Counted from the stretch's first letter, positions 32,380 to 42,200 are shown. The stretch is 64,000 bases of DNA from CAVZXS01 sp963779325 (GCA_963779325.1 CAVZXS010000002.1:124001-188000); one strand, 5' to 3'. Notes: generated from the letters alone by a model not told the origin. A program made the numbers and translations.

Positions 32380-35202
32380 ATGCAAAAACATTTGAAAAAG
32401 CAAATTCTGTTATTAGCGGCATTTGCCCTGCCTGTTCTATTGTTTGCCCAACAGACAGTTACAGGTAAAGTAAAAGACGCCACCAATCAATCTCCGGTTG
32501 TCGGAGCATCAGTAAAAGTAGCAGGTACCAACCAGGGAACCACTACTGATGCCAACGGTGATTTTTCGTTGAGTGCACCGGGTTCGGGTCAATTGATTAT
32601 AAGTAATGTTGGCTATGAAACGGTAACGGTTTCAATTAACAATCAGTCTAGTATTGAAATTTTACTTAAAACTTCTTCTACCGGTTTGGAGGAAGTGATT
32701 TTAGTAGGTACAAGATCGTTGCCGCGTTCATCTGCAAGTACAGCCTTGCCGGTAGATAACATAGATGTAGCTACATTGAAAACTACGGGTCAAACTACTT
32801 TTGATAAAGCGTTACAATACAGGGTTCCTTCTTTTAATACAATCAATACACCCGTTAACGATGCTACTACACTTTTGGATCCTTATGAAATAAGAAATTT
32901 GGGCCCAAGCCGTACATTAATCTTAATTAATGGCAAAAGAAAAAATTTAAGTTCATTATTATATGTACAGTTTGCACCCGGCAGAGGTGAGACAGGCGCT
33001 GATTTATCAGCTATTCCTACCGATGCGATTAAGCGAGTGGAGATTTTAAGAGACGGCGCTTCTGCACAATACGGTTCCGATGCTATTGCAGGTGTTATGA
33101 ACGTAATATTAAAAGACAGGTACCAATACAGTTCGCTGACGCTTAATACCGGTATTACAAGTAAAGGTGATGGCGGTACTTACGGTTTGGCTTTCAACAG
33201 CGGAAGCAATTTGGGGGGTAAAGGATTTTTAAATTACACGGTTGATTTTAGCCAGCAAAATAATGCGGTTCGTTCAGGTATTATTGATCGACCGACTGAA
33301 AAAGCTACATTTGGCGGTAGCACCGCTGCAGATGCTGCTATTGATGCATTTCTTAACAAGTATCCAACAGGAAATAACAATAACGGAACCGGCGAAATAA
33401 CAGCAGCAAAATTTAATTACAACTTGGGCATTGATGTTGCCGAAAATGTACAGTTTTACAGCAATGCGGCTTATGTAATTAAAAAAGCGATCAGTAATGC
33501 TAATTACAGAACGCCTTATTGGAGAACCGATGCGGGTCTGTTACACAAACGTATCCCCGGTGCACCAAATTATACCGGCGGAAGCGATCCTTTATATGAA
33601 GGATACCTTGGTTATGAGCCTACTTTTGAAGGTGATCTCACAGATTACAATGCTACGATGGGTGTAAAAAGTGAAAGAAACGGATGGAAACAGGATGTAA
33701 GTTTTACACTGGGAGGTAACCAACAGCTTTACTCTGTAGATAATACAGTGAATCGCAGTTTGGGAGCAGCCAGCCCTACTTCATTTAGACCGGGCGGATT
33801 CAAGTTTACAAATATTATCGGTAACTACGATATTTCTAAATCCGTTACTGATAATGTAGCTATTGCGTTTGGTACTGAAATAAGAAAAGAAACTTATACT
33901 ATTATAGCGGGTGATACAGCATCTTATTCTCGTGAAGGTTCCAATTCATTCCCCGGTATTCGTGCAGAGAATGCAACGACCAACAGCCGGTTTAATTTTG
34001 GTGGATATTTCGATGCAAGCTGGGATATATCGAAAGACTTTTTGTTGAATGGTACGGTTCGTGCAGAACGATACAGCGACTTTGGGAATGCTTTTGTTTG
34101 GAAGGCTTCTTCCCGCTACAAAGTAGCCGGCGATAAATTTGTGATCAGGGCATCTGCTTCTACCGGTTTCAGAGCTCCTACTTTGCACCAGATTTATGCA
34201 CAATCAACACAAGCTTCTTTTGCGGCAGGAACTATTCAATTGTCAGGTTTATTTAACAACAGAAGCAAACAAGCTTTTGCTTTAGGTGTTCCTTTGTTAA
34301 AACCTGAAAAATCAGATAATTTCACAGCTGGAATTGGAGTGAGTCCTTCGAAGAACTTTAGTTTTACATTAGATTTTTACAGTATCACTATTAAAGAAAG
34401 GATTGTATATAGCTCATCTATCAACACCTCCGATAAATTGCTTGCCAATCCTACTACGGAATTAGGCCGTATTCTTAAAGGTAACAGCACAGGCGCAGGT
34501 ACTTTTGACTTGGCAAGTGTGCAGTTTTTTATTAATGGAATAAAAACGCAAACTCAAGGTCTTGATCTTGTTGCCAATTATAAGAATATCAACTTAGGCT
34601 CTGGTAAATTGGGTATTAATTTAGCAGGAAACTATACTCTCAAAAATAAAATTGTCGGAACTCCTAATAATCCTGCCGCTATTAAATCCGCAAACGCTAC
34701 AATTTTAAGTACTCAAATAATTTCATTGTTAGAAGAAGGCAGACCGCTGTATAAAGCAGTATTGGGATTGGATTATCATGTCAATAAATTCAGCGTAAAC
34801 CTCAACAATACTTTGTTTGGAACTACGCAATTTCAGGATTTGGATAATGGTGCGAATTATGGTACTTACATTTCTAATGCTATAGATACTGATCGTAGCC
34901 CGATGGAAGATATAAAGCAAAGGTTTTCTCCGGGTGTTGTCACCGATTTAAATTTGGGATATAATTTTACGGACAATATAGACTTCTCAGTTACGGTAAA
35001 TAATATATTTAATGTTTTACCAAAGTGGGAATTGAAAGCATTAAATTCTGAAGGACAAAAGCTTTTAAATAACGCTGCCGGAAAAAATTTGCTGGAAGGA
35101 TTTTTAGCATTCAGCGGCCGTTACAGAATCTTGGGTTATAATGGTTCCCAGTTCAGCCAATTGGGTACTATATTCCAGGCTTCATTGCGATTTAAGTTTT
35201 AA
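32380..35202 (+). CDS. TonB-dependent receptor with N-terminal carboxypeptidase-like domain
   Basis: The 940-residue protein has a signal peptide (KKQILLLAAFALPVLLFAQ), a carboxypeptidase-D-like domain (about 24-105; VTGKVKDATNQSPVVGASVK, ANGDFSLSAPGSGQ), a plug (about 110-245; GPSRTLILINGKRKN, AIKRVEILRDGASAQYGSDA) and a barrel of about 690 residues. It ends with ASLRFKF, aromatic at the last position. The layout is that of Bacteroidetes nutrient receptors, but no SusD-like partner follows, so it is not a classic SusCD pair. The substrate is unknown. A terminator follows, so it is probably a single-gene unit. Confidence 0.94.
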   Translation: MQKHLKKQILLLAAFALPVLLFAQQTVTGKVKDATNQSPVVGASVKVAGTNQGTTTDANGDFSLSAPGSGQLIISNVGYETVTVSINNQSSIEILLKTSSTGLEEVILVGTRSLPRSSASTALPVDNIDVATLKTTGQTTFDKALQYRVPSFNTINTPVNDATTLLDPYEIRNLGPSRTLILINGKRKNLSSLLYVQFAPGRGETGADLSAIPTDAIKRVEILRDGASAQYGSDAIAGVMNVILKDRYQYSSLTLNTGITSKGDGGTYGLAFNSGSNLGGKGFLNYTVDFSQQNNAVRSGIIDRPTEKATFGGSTAADAAIDAFLNKYPTGNNNNGTGEITAAKFNYNLGIDVAENVQFYSNAAYVIKKAISNANYRTPYWRTDAGLLHKRIPGAPNYTGGSDPLYEGYLGYEPTFEGDLTDYNATMGVKSERNGWKQDVSFTLGGNQQLYSVDNTVNRSLGAASPTSFRPGGFKFTNIIGNYDISKSVTDNVAIAFGTEIRKETYTIIAGDTASYSREGSNSFPGIRAENATTNSRFNFGGYFDASWDISKDFLLNGTVRAERYSDFGNAFVWKASSRYKVAGDKFVIRASASTGFRAPTLHQIYAQSTQASFAAGTIQLSGLFNNRSKQAFALGVPLLKPEKSDNFTAGIGVSPSKNFSFTLDFYSITIKERIVYSSSINTSDKLLANPTTELGRILKGNSTGAGTFDLASVQFFINGIKTQTQGLDLVANYKNINLGSGKLGINLAGNYTLKNKIVGTPNNPAAIKSANATILSTQIISLLEEGRPLYKAVLGLDYHVNKFSVNLNNTLFGTTQFQDLDNGANYGTYISNAIDTDRSPMEDIKQRFSPGVVTDLNLGYNFTDNIDFSVTVNNIFNVLPKWELKALNSEGQKLLNNAAGKNLLEGFLAFSGRYRILGYNGSQFSQLGTIFQASLRFKF

Positions 35203-35224
35203 AAAAAATAATTTAATTAATAAC

Positions 35225-35263
35225 AGGGGCTGATTTCTGAAAAGGAAGTCAGCCCTTTTTTTA
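35225..35263 (+). terminator. Terminator after the TonB-dependent receptor
   Basis: AGGGGCTGATTTC (35225-35237) pairs with GAAGTCAGCCCTT (35245-35257) with a couple of mismatches around a short loop, followed by a run of T. It begins 22 bases after the receptor stop. Confidence 0.82.
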
Positions 35264-35285
35264 TTTATCACTGCCAAAACTTAAA

Positions 35286-35373
35286 GCCTCAGCCTCCCCT
35301 CCTCGGGAGAGCCTGTCCCGCCCTGCGGGAGGTGAAAGTAATTTCGCATTAAAAATATTCACGGGGGTGGGTT
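35286..35373. repeat. GGGGTGGGTT / CCCCTCC repeat, inverted copy with extra GC hairpin
   Basis: Read on the minus strand this repeat shows AACCCACCCC, TGAATA, TGCGAA and then CACCTCCC and CCGAGGAGGGG, in the same order as at 23904-23965. Within the palindromic end, a GC-rich segment (about 35309-35329, CCTGTCCCGCCCTGCGGG) looks inserted, similar in kind to the 22-bp hairpin at 9747-9768. Confidence 0.6.
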
Positions 35374-35464
35374 CTGATATTCAATAATTCCAAAGTGAGA
35401 ATTAATTTTTTATCAAGTATACATCAACTGAAACTTTTTATTTTTGTAAATAATAAAATGCAGT

Positions 35465-36212
35465 ATGAGTAATCTTTACGGCAATCTTTCGGAAGTATAT
35501 GAAGCCATGTACCAAAGCTTTATTAATTACAATGAAGAGTTTGAGTTTCTACAATAACCTTCTGGTAAAGTATAAGTGTAAAATGTGCTTGAAATAGGCT
35601 GCGGTACCGGGAACTTAGCAGGTCGGTTTGTACAAAGATAATATTGAGATACACCGGTTTGGATATGAGCGCTGATATGTTGAACATTGCCAAAAGAAAT
35701 AATCCGCGATGCGAATTCGTTGAGGGCGATATGAGAAGCTTTGATTTACAGAAAAAAGCAGATGCTGCAATTATTACCGGCCGCACTATCAGTTACTTAG
35801 TTCCTGATAAAGATGTGATTGCTGCTTTCAAATCCATCAATAAAAATTTAAATACAGCGGGGTATTATTTGTTTTGATTGTATTGACGCGGCTAAATTTA
35901 TTCCGCTTATAAACCCCGAGGAAAAAATTATTCATAAAGCGAATTTCAACAATAAAAAATATCACCGCGAAAGTTATTGGTCTGTCAACTGCGGTCCAAA
36001 GGGATTTTTGATTGGGCCTCTTTTTATTATGAAGAAAATGATTGCGGGGCAACTACAGAAAATAGGCGAGGATCATTCTACCATACGTGCATTTTACCGA
36101 GAGGATATTATTGCTTTTTTACAAGATACGCAGGCTTTACGTAAAAGAAATTATTGAAAAACCTTCCTATGCTTTTGATACTTTTGTGATGGTGGCGGAA
36201 AAGGTGGAGTAA
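35465..36212 (+). pseudogene. Decayed class I SAM-dependent methyltransferase
   Basis: A methyltransferase can be read only by changing frame several times. The start is MSNLYGNLSEVYEAMYQ at 35465, with a stop after EFEFLQ near 35558. The SAM-binding motif NVLEIGCGTGNLAGRF is near 35583, then YTGLDMSADMLNIAKRN to NTAGYYLF (35644-35877), then FDCIDAAKFIPLINPEEKI to QALRKRNY, then YVKEIIEKPSYAFDTFVMVAEKVE ending at TAA 36210-36212. At least three frame changes are needed, so sequencing error alone is unlikely. The order of pieces covers a full-length enzyme of about 245 residues. Confidence 0.85.
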
Positions 36213-36475
36213 GTAAAACGTGAATTGTCAATAGTGAAAAGGTGAGTGGTGAGGCGTAAGGAGTGAGAGTTAATAAAGTATTGGGAATATTATTCACCAT
36301 TCACTTCTAAAAAATCAATTGAAGAAGATAGTTTAAGTAATATAAGAACAGTATTAAATTTGTCTATTATGAACATGTATGATAACCAAAACACCGTCGA
36401 GAAATCTTTCAATTTAATTACGTAAGTGAACACTTAATACAGGCGCAATGGGCGGAGTTTATCGAGTTAAAAAAA

Positions 36476-37144
36476 GTGATAACTGAAATTGCAAAACAGA
36501 AAAATGCACCTGTTTCTATTTTGGACATCGGTATAGGCAATGCCCGTATACCCAAACATCTCTGCGGCGTAAAAGAAATTTGGGAGATGGTAGCTTCTTA
36601 CGACGGAACGGATAACGCCGAAGCCTGTGTGGCTATTTCAACGGAGAATGTTGCAGCGTTAAATATTCAGGGTAAAGTAAAGGCTTATCATTTTGAAGCG
36701 ACTGATTTGGATAAATGGGAGAAAAAATATGATTTGGTAATCACAACCTGGTTTACGGCCGGTAATTTTTACCCCGAAGATTTTCCTTTTGAAACCTACG
36801 GCGTTTCAGGCGAAAGACTTGACCTTTCGAAAAATGAAAAGTTTGAAAAAATTTTTTCCAATGCGTATAATCTTTTACATCCCGGCGGCGAAGTAGTAAT
36901 AGGAGCTTGTTATATCGATAATGACAGTACCAGGCAAAAACAGGAGGAGTCTTATCGAAAAATGGGAATGACCGTGATTACCGATGCGAAAGATTCTTTT
37001 ACCGCTACAAAAGAAAGATTTTGGTCGCAACGGTTTACAAAAGAAAAATTACACAACTACTTGCATTTTGTCGATCCCCGAAAAATTATCATTACACCGC
37101 TGGATACTTACAATTATGCCATGCAGGTAAGAATAAAGAAATGA
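36476..37144 (+). CDS. SAM-dependent methyltransferase, N terminus frameshifted
   Basis: The intact part from GTG 36476 gives 222 residues with the SAM-binding motif SILDIGIGNARIPKHL and DLVITTWFTAGNFYPEDFPF. The same frame extends upstream without a start (FQFNYVSEHLIQAQWAEFIELKK), while a plausible N terminus MNMYDNQNTVEKS starts at ATG 36369 in another frame. One base change near 36400-36410 would join them. The gene is therefore probably broken or nearly so. It is next to another decayed methyltransferase. The substrate is unknown. Confidence 0.72.
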   Translation: MITEIAKQKNAPVSILDIGIGNARIPKHLCGVKEIWEMVASYDGTDNAEACVAISTENVAALNIQGKVKAYHFEATDLDKWEKKYDLVITTWFTAGNFYPEDFPFETYGVSGERLDLSKNEKFEKIFSNAYNLLHPGGEVVIGACYIDNDSTRQKQEESYRKMGMTVITDAKDSFTATKERFWSQRFTKEKLHNYLHFVDPRKIIITPLDTYNYAMQVRIKK

Positions 37145-37189
37145 TTTTAGCCGGTAGCCATTTTTTATCGCTGAGAAAATGAGTTGCGG

Positions 37190-37256
37190 AGATTACGCAG
37201 TGTATTGATATTTCTCTCTGCGTAATCTCTATTTCTCCTGCACTCTGCGTTTTTTT
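37190..37256. repeat. AGATTACGCAG / CTGCGTAATCT palindrome
   Basis: An 11-bp perfect inverted repeat (37190-37200 and 37218-37228) is followed by TTTCTCCTGCACTCTGCGTTTTTTTT. Words of the type CTCTGCGTAATCTC are common dispersed palindromes in Bacteroidetes. It lies between the end of the methyltransferase gene and the porin terminator. Confidence 0.55.
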
Positions 37257-37263
37257 TAGTAAA

Positions 37264-37300
37264 ATATAAATGCCGCCGGGAAAATCGGCGGCATTTATAT
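37264..37300 (-). terminator. Terminator after the FadL-type porin gene
   Basis: ATATAAATGCCGCCG (37264-37278) pairs perfectly with CGGCGGCATTTATAT (37286-37300). On the minus strand TTTTAC follows. It lies 38 bases after the stop codon of the leftward porin gene and could also stop rightward transcripts. Confidence 0.82.
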
Positions 37301-37337
37301 TTATCATGATGTCTCTTAAAACGCTTAGTGAAATCTT

Positions 37338-38900
37338 TTATATCTTAAAACCTACCGTCAATACAGCGTTACCTGCCATGCCCTTTATATTGGCTGTAGA
37401 AAATTGACTGTACTGCAAACGATACGGCGTATTTACGTCTTTAATAATATTGTGTACATAAGCCAGATCGATAAACATTCCCTTATGCCTGTAACCCAAA
37501 CCGCCGCTCACTAATATCCGGTTCCCTTTTTCGCCATTCAAATTTTTATAAGGATTGCCGTAATACGCAGCGCCTAAACGTACCATCAGTGTTGTAAACT
37601 TTAACTCACCTCCGACACGGAAATTAAATGCTCCTTTGTATGCATTGTCAATGGCTTTATTCAGGCTTTTAAGATAATCTTTATTACTTTGATAGTTTGG
37701 ATCACTTACATTGGCTTCGGAATCGGGGTTGAACGAAGATGCTTTATAATTTACATATTCTATATCGGCGGTAATAAACCCCTTTTGTTTTTTCACATCT
37801 TCTACTTCGTGCAGTACATAAGATATACTTCCTATTGCTCGATAAGGAGTTATTAAAACGTATTTAAATTCACTTGGCGCCCCGTTTAAAAAATCAGAAG
37901 TCTGTGTTTGTTCGCTTTGATATCCTTCTGTATCCGTCGTTACCTCACTGCTGTAAGTATCTGTAAGACTGTAAAAAGTTGGAGAATGAAAAGCCAGTCC
38001 CAAACGTAACTGTTCAACCGGTTTATAAATCAACCCGAGCTTCAAATTAATTCCTACGCCTTTTGTAGAAAGGTTTTCTTTAAACGAAGCGAAATTAAAG
38101 TTATTTAAAGCGTCAGTAGCATCAGCTTCTATAAACTCAGCTTCTCTTTTATAAGATAAAAACGGAATACCAAGAGAGCCGCCCACAAAAATTTTTTCAT
38201 TAAAATTAGCTGCCAGTCCCAATGCTAAATCGGTAATGCCGCCTTTATTATTAATTGTATTTTGTTGCAGTAAATTGCCAATACCCGCTGCCCTGGATTG
38301 ATAACCTGCAACAGCGCCGCCGCTTCCTCGTAAAGTATCTATCCAGTAGGTATTAAAAGCCAGGCTTGTACCAAATTTAAAATCACCCGCTACTGCATTG
38401 GGGTTGGCTACCCCACCCGGGCTGCTGTTTCGTATTTCTTCCAAAAATTTTTGAGAATAGGAGTTCTGGTTATTTTGACCGCGGTATAAAACCGTATTGT
38501 TGAAATTGGCGCTTCTGTTTACTACCAAACTAAAGGCCGATGATTTCATACTGCTCCTGTTGTTACGACTGCCGCCGCCTATTACTATACCGGTGGGTCC
38601 AAAACTTATATTATTCTTTTTGCCTTTTTCAGTACGGTCGAACCAGGTTGATTTGTTATTGGAGAAATTATAACCGGGCGTAATTACAAAATCACCGGTA
38701 CGATAAAAACCAAGACCGGCGGGGTTTACAAAAGTTGCTGAAATGTCGCCGCCCAACGAACCCATTGCGCCGCCGATAGCTTGCTGGCGGGCCGTACCGT
38801 TTTGTACATACCATGAATAACGCAAAGCATCGGCGGGTTCCTGTGCCTTTAAGCTTAAACTAAAGGCAAACAATATCGGTATGAAAAATATTTTTTTCAT
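37338..38900 (-). CDS. Outer-membrane protein of the OmpP1/FadL/TodX type
   Basis: The 520-residue protein has a signal peptide (MKKIFFIPILFAFSLSLKAQ). The N-terminal region (ALRYSWYVQNGTARQQAIGGAMGSLGGDISATFVNPAGLGFYRTGDF) has the NPAG/GLG signature of FadL-like transporters, which let hydrophobic compounds through the outer membrane. Barrel strands follow, ending NAVLTVGFKI. Length is normal for Bacteroidetes versions. The transported compound is unknown. It is followed by a terminator and lies downstream of an Asn-rich lipoprotein gene that has its own terminator, so the two are not clearly an operon. Confidence 0.87.
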   Translation of the reverse strand: MKKIFFIPILFAFSLSLKAQEPADALRYSWYVQNGTARQQAIGGAMGSLGGDISATFVNPAGLGFYRTGDFVITPGYNFSNNKSTWFDRTEKGKKNNISFGPTGIVIGGGSRNNRSSMKSSAFSLVVNRSANFNNTVLYRGQNNQNSYSQKFLEEIRNSSPGGVANPNAVAGDFKFGTSLAFNTYWIDTLRGSGGAVAGYQSRAAGIGNLLQQNTINNKGGITDLALGLAANFNEKIFVGGSLGIPFLSYKREAEFIEADATDALNNFNFASFKENLSTKGVGINLKLGLIYKPVEQLRLGLAFHSPTFYSLTDTYSSEVTTDTEGYQSEQTQTSDFLNGAPSEFKYVLITPYRAIGSISYVLHEVEDVKKQKGFITADIEYVNYKASSFNPDSEANVSDPNYQSNKDYLKSLNKAIDNAYKGAFNFRVGGELKFTTLMVRLGAAYYGNPYKNLNGEKGNRILVSGGLGYRHKGMFIDLAYVHNIIKDVNTPYRLQYSQFSTANIKGMAGNAVLTVGFKI

Positions 38901-38990
38901 AAAATGTTATTAATGAAAGTGAAAGGATTTGTAGATGTAATTAACAGAACTGCTGCGCAATGACCGTTCCTCCTTGGCAATGACGGGGAG

Positions 38991-39040
38991 AAAAACAACG
39001 GAATTATCATAGTGAAAAAATTCTTCCGTTAATTCCGTTG
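38991..39040 (-). terminator. Terminator after the Asn/Ser-rich lipoprotein gene
   Basis: CAACGGAATTA (38996-39006) and TAATTCCGTTG (39030-39040) form a perfect 11-bp stem. On the minus strand TTTTTC follows. It begins 22 bases after the lipoprotein stop codon. A GGCAATGACGGGGAG word just beyond it resembles other dispersed repeats. Confidence 0.65.
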
Positions 39041-39061
39041 CTTCTCCGCATCAGAAATTAT

Positions 39062-39823
39062 TTAAAATTTTCGTACCGGCGCATTTCCACCGCTGCTGCT
39101 GCCCGAACTTGAAGACGAACTGCTGCTCGAAGATGAACTTGTTCTTGTTGGTGTACTGCTGCTGTTATTGGAACCGGACGAAGAACTGTTGTTGCTGTTT
39201 CCGCCGCTAAAAATATTTCTCAACACATTACCTGAATTGCTTCTGTCGTTCGAGCTTCTGTTATTGTTGTTATTATAATTATTATTGTTGTAATTACCCG
39301 AAGAAGTACGCGGCGATTTTGGATTACCGTTGCTGTTTACCACACCGCTGTTGTTGTAGGTATTCAAGTTAAAAGTTCTGGGCTTATTGTTTACAACATT
39401 GTTGTAATTGTAATTCCCGCCCGATTTGGGGCTATAGTAGGTTGGTCGGCAATAAGGGTTGTAATAATTATTCCAATAAGAAGCGGGGCTCCAGGGATTA
39501 TTCCAGTAATTACCGGTGTTATAAGAATAATAATTGTAGCGATTATTAAAAACATACCAATCGTCTAAATCACTCCACCGGTAACGGTCACGAACCCTCA
39601 TACGTAAATAACGATCTTCGTAATAGTCATAGCGATCGTCGTAACGCTCATCATTGCGGTATCTTCTGTCATCGTCTCTTTTTTCAGTACGCACATACTC
39701 CGCCTGCGGTCTTTCAGGAGAATAATATACATCATCGGGTGTTTGCCCCGTTTTGTAAGAAGTGGTACAACTGCCAAAAACAATGGCTGCAATAACGGCC
39801 GGAAGTAAAATTTTACGTGTCAT
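39062..39823 (-). CDS. Asn/Ser-rich low-complexity lipoprotein
   Basis: The 253-residue protein has a lipoprotein signal (LLPAVIAAIVFGSC, lipobox Cys19). The next part is rich in Asp, Arg and Tyr (RTEKRDDDRRYRNDERYDDR), the middle in Asn and Tyr, and the end in Ser runs (STPTRTSSSSSSSSSSSSG) before APVRKF. It is probably anchored to the outer membrane and unstructured. The repeats are coded by trinucleotide runs that could vary by slippage. Similar low-complexity lipoproteins are common in Chitinophagaceae; no function is known to me. Confidence 0.82.
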   Translation of the reverse strand: MTRKILLPAVIAAIVFGSCTTSYKTGQTPDDVYYSPERPQAEYVRTEKRDDDRRYRNDERYDDRYDYYEDRYLRMRVRDRYRWSDLDDWYVFNNRYNYYSYNTGNYWNNPWSPASYWNNYYNPYCRPTYYSPKSGGNYNYNNVVNNKPRTFNLNTYNNSGVVNSNGNPKSPRTSSGNYNNNNYNNNNNRSSNDRSNSGNVLRNIFSGGNSNNSSSSGSNNSSSTPTRTSSSSSSSSSSSSGSSSGGNAPVRKF

Positions 39824-40094
39824 GGCTACAGGTTTTTAGTTGTTTAAAATTGAAGTTACTACTTTTGTGCAACTTTTTATAATGCTAACAATCATTAGCA
39901 AAGATTGTACGATTATACAAATAATTGCAATATTGGCTGTTAATTTATATTTAAAGGTCAAATGCAGGTTAAACGGGTAAATTGCCGGTAAAAGCACGAC
40001 TTTTTCAGGCATTTTTTCTACAATAAAAAATTAAAATAACCCGCCCCGAAAGCGGTAACTAAAAAACATAACACTTAAAACTACAAGAGAGGGT

Positions 40095-41570
40095 ATGAGC
40101 AAAGAAATTACATCGAGAGAAACTGACTATTCGCAATGGTACAATGACTTGGTAATAAAAGGCGGATTGGCCGATTATTCGGCGGTACGCGGCTGCATGG
40201 TCATAAAGCCCTATGGTTTTGCCCTCTGGGAAAATATGCGTGATGTATTGGACAAAATGTTCAAAGACACCGGGCATGTAAACGCCTATTTCCCGTTGTT
40301 CATTCCAAAAAGTTTTTTAAGCAAAGAAGCCGCGCATGTGGAAGGCTTTGCCAAAGAATGTGCGGTAGTAACGCACTATCGGTTAAAAAATGATCCTAAT
40401 GGCGGCGGCATCATCGTGGATCCCGAAGCGAAGTTGGATGAAGAATTAATCGTTCGCCCGACATCGGAAACAATTATTTGGAATACTTACAAAGACTGGA
40501 TACAATCTTATCGCGACTTGCCGCTATTAATAAATCAGTGGGCCAATGTAGTACGTTGGGAAATGCGTACCCGTTTGTTTTTGCGTACCACAGAGTTTCT
40601 TTGGCAGGAAGGACATACGGCGCACGCTACCATGGAAGAAGCCGTAGCGGAGACAAAACAAATGCTGGAGGTATATGCCACCTTTGCCGAAGAGTATATG
40701 GCATTGCCGGTAATAAAGGGAATAAAAAGTATCAACGAGAGATTTGCCGGTGCCGAAGATACTTATTGTATAGAGGCATTGATGCAGGACGGTAAAGCCT
40801 TGCAGGCGGGTACCTCGCATTTCCTGGGGCAAAATTTTGCTAAAGCTTTTGATGTAAAATTTTTAAATAAAGAAAATCAACAGGAATATGTATGGGCTAC
40901 CAGTTGGGGCGCCAGTACAAGATTGATAGGTGCATTGGTAATGGCGCACAGCGATGACCAAGGCTTGGTATTACCTCCCAGGATAGCACCTATGCAGGCG
41001 GTTATCGTTCCTATTTTTAAAGGCGATGAACAAAAAAAGGCGATTGATGCAAAGGCACATGAATTGATGAAGGAACTGAAAGCGTTGGGCATAAGAGTAA
41101 AATATGATGACAATGATAATAACCGCCCGGGTTGGAAATTTGCCGAGTATGAAATGAAAGGCGTGCCTGTAAGAATTACGTTGGGTGCAAGAGATTTGGA
41201 GAATAACGTGGTAGAAATTGCCCGCCGGGATACAAAAGAAAAACGTTCCGTACCGGTGGAAGGTCTTTCACAATACATTGCAGCCTTGCTGGATGATATA
41301 CAGCAAAGTATGTACAACAAAGCAAAGGCCTACCGGGAAGAGCATATAACCAGGGCCGATAGCTTAGAGGAATTTGAAAAATTGTTGGATGAAAAAGGCG
41401 GATTTGTATCGGCGCATTGGGATGGTACTGCCGAAGCGGAAGATGCGATAAAAGAAAAGACAAAAGCGACTATTCGTTGTATACCGTTAAACAACCCGCA
41501 GGAACCCGGCAAATGTATTTTCACCGGTAAACCCTCCGTGCAGCGGGTGTTATTTGCCAGGGCGTATTAG
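40095..41570 (+). CDS. proS: Prolyl-tRNA synthetase (archaeal/eukaryote-like type)
   Basis: The 491-residue protein lacks the editing insertion of the long bacterial ProS and matches the shorter type common in Bacteroidetes. Class II motifs are visible: GCMVIKPYGFALWENMRDVL, VRPTSETIIWNTYKDWIQSYRDLP and FLRTTEFLWQEGHTAHAT, and the C-terminal anticodon domain with QAVIVPIFKGDEQ and WKFAEYEMKGVPVRITLG. It charges tRNA(Pro) with proline. The ATG start is preceded by AGAGAGGG, a plausible ribosome-binding site. A terminator follows. Confidence 0.96.
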   Translation: MSKEITSRETDYSQWYNDLVIKGGLADYSAVRGCMVIKPYGFALWENMRDVLDKMFKDTGHVNAYFPLFIPKSFLSKEAAHVEGFAKECAVVTHYRLKNDPNGGGIIVDPEAKLDEELIVRPTSETIIWNTYKDWIQSYRDLPLLINQWANVVRWEMRTRLFLRTTEFLWQEGHTAHATMEEAVAETKQMLEVYATFAEEYMALPVIKGIKSINERFAGAEDTYCIEALMQDGKALQAGTSHFLGQNFAKAFDVKFLNKENQQEYVWATSWGASTRLIGALVMAHSDDQGLVLPPRIAPMQAVIVPIFKGDEQKKAIDAKAHELMKELKALGIRVKYDDNDNNRPGWKFAEYEMKGVPVRITLGARDLENNVVEIARRDTKEKRSVPVEGLSQYIAALLDDIQQSMYNKAKAYREEHITRADSLEEFEKLLDEKGGFVSAHWDGTAEAEDAIKEKTKATIRCIPLNNPQEPGKCIFTGKPSVQRVLFARAY

Positions 41571-41603
41571 TTTTTTGTGTAAAAATTTTTTGCTGATATA
41601 ATC

Positions 41604-41638
41604 AGGAGCCGGGTATTTTATCCGGCTTCTTTCATTAT
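41604..41638 (+). terminator. Terminator after proS
   Basis: GAGCCGG (41606-41612) pairs with CCGGCTTC (41622-41629), with TTTCATTATTTT following. It begins 34 bases after the proS stop. Confidence 0.75.
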
Positions 41639-41677
41639 TTTCAGGTAATCAATTTTTTTTATACCAAAACTAAATTT

Positions 41678-42151
41678 ATGGAACAAAATCAAGGGTCTTC
41701 TTTATTTGCATTGGAGATTGATGCTAACGGCAAATCTCATTTATCCGAAACAGCCCGTTGGGCAAAATTTTTGGCTATTATAGGGATGGTTATGTGTGGA
41801 CTGATGGTCATTGGCGGAATTTTTGTATCAGCTGCTATGACCGGGGCAATGAATGATTTAGAAAGAGGCGGTTATCCCGGTACAGCCGGCACCCCGGGCA
41901 TGGGTGCTGCAATGATGGTCGTGTATATTATTATGGCGGTGGTTTATTTTTTTCCTTGTTTGTTTACTTTACGATTCGCCAATCACATGAAAAGCGCCAT
42001 AGCAAACAACGATCGAACATCTTTAAACGAGAGTTTTAAGAATCTGAAAGTTACTTTCAGGTATATGGGCGTTATAACAATCGTTTTTCTTTCCTTGTTT
42101 TTAATATCTTTTTTATTAGGCGGAATGGCTGCATTAATGGGAGGCAGATAA
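41678..42151 (+). CDS. DUF5362-type membrane protein
   Basis: The 157-residue protein has three membrane helices: FLAIIGMVMCGLMVIGGIF, MMVVYIIMAVVYFFPCLF and YMGVITIVFLSLFLISFLL. It begins with a soluble stretch that ends LSETARWAKF, and the loop RFANHMKSAIANNDRTSLNESFKNLK, both features of the DUF5362 family. The function is unknown. It is downstream of proS but separated by a terminator, and converges with the RDD gene. Confidence 0.78.
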   Translation: MEQNQGSSLFALEIDANGKSHLSETARWAKFLAIIGMVMCGLMVIGGIFVSAAMTGAMNDLERGGYPGTAGTPGMGAAMMVVYIIMAVVYFFPCLFTLRFANHMKSAIANNDRTSLNESFKNLKVTFRYMGVITIVFLSLFLISFLLGGMAALMGGR

Positions 42152-42200
42152 TTTCGTTTAACATAATAAACCTGTATGCAGCTTATTGTATACGGGTGTA

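Noticed and set aside
32380..35202. SusC-type receptor of a polysaccharide utilisation locus
   Set aside because: No SusD gene follows and no glycan-degrading genes are adjacent.
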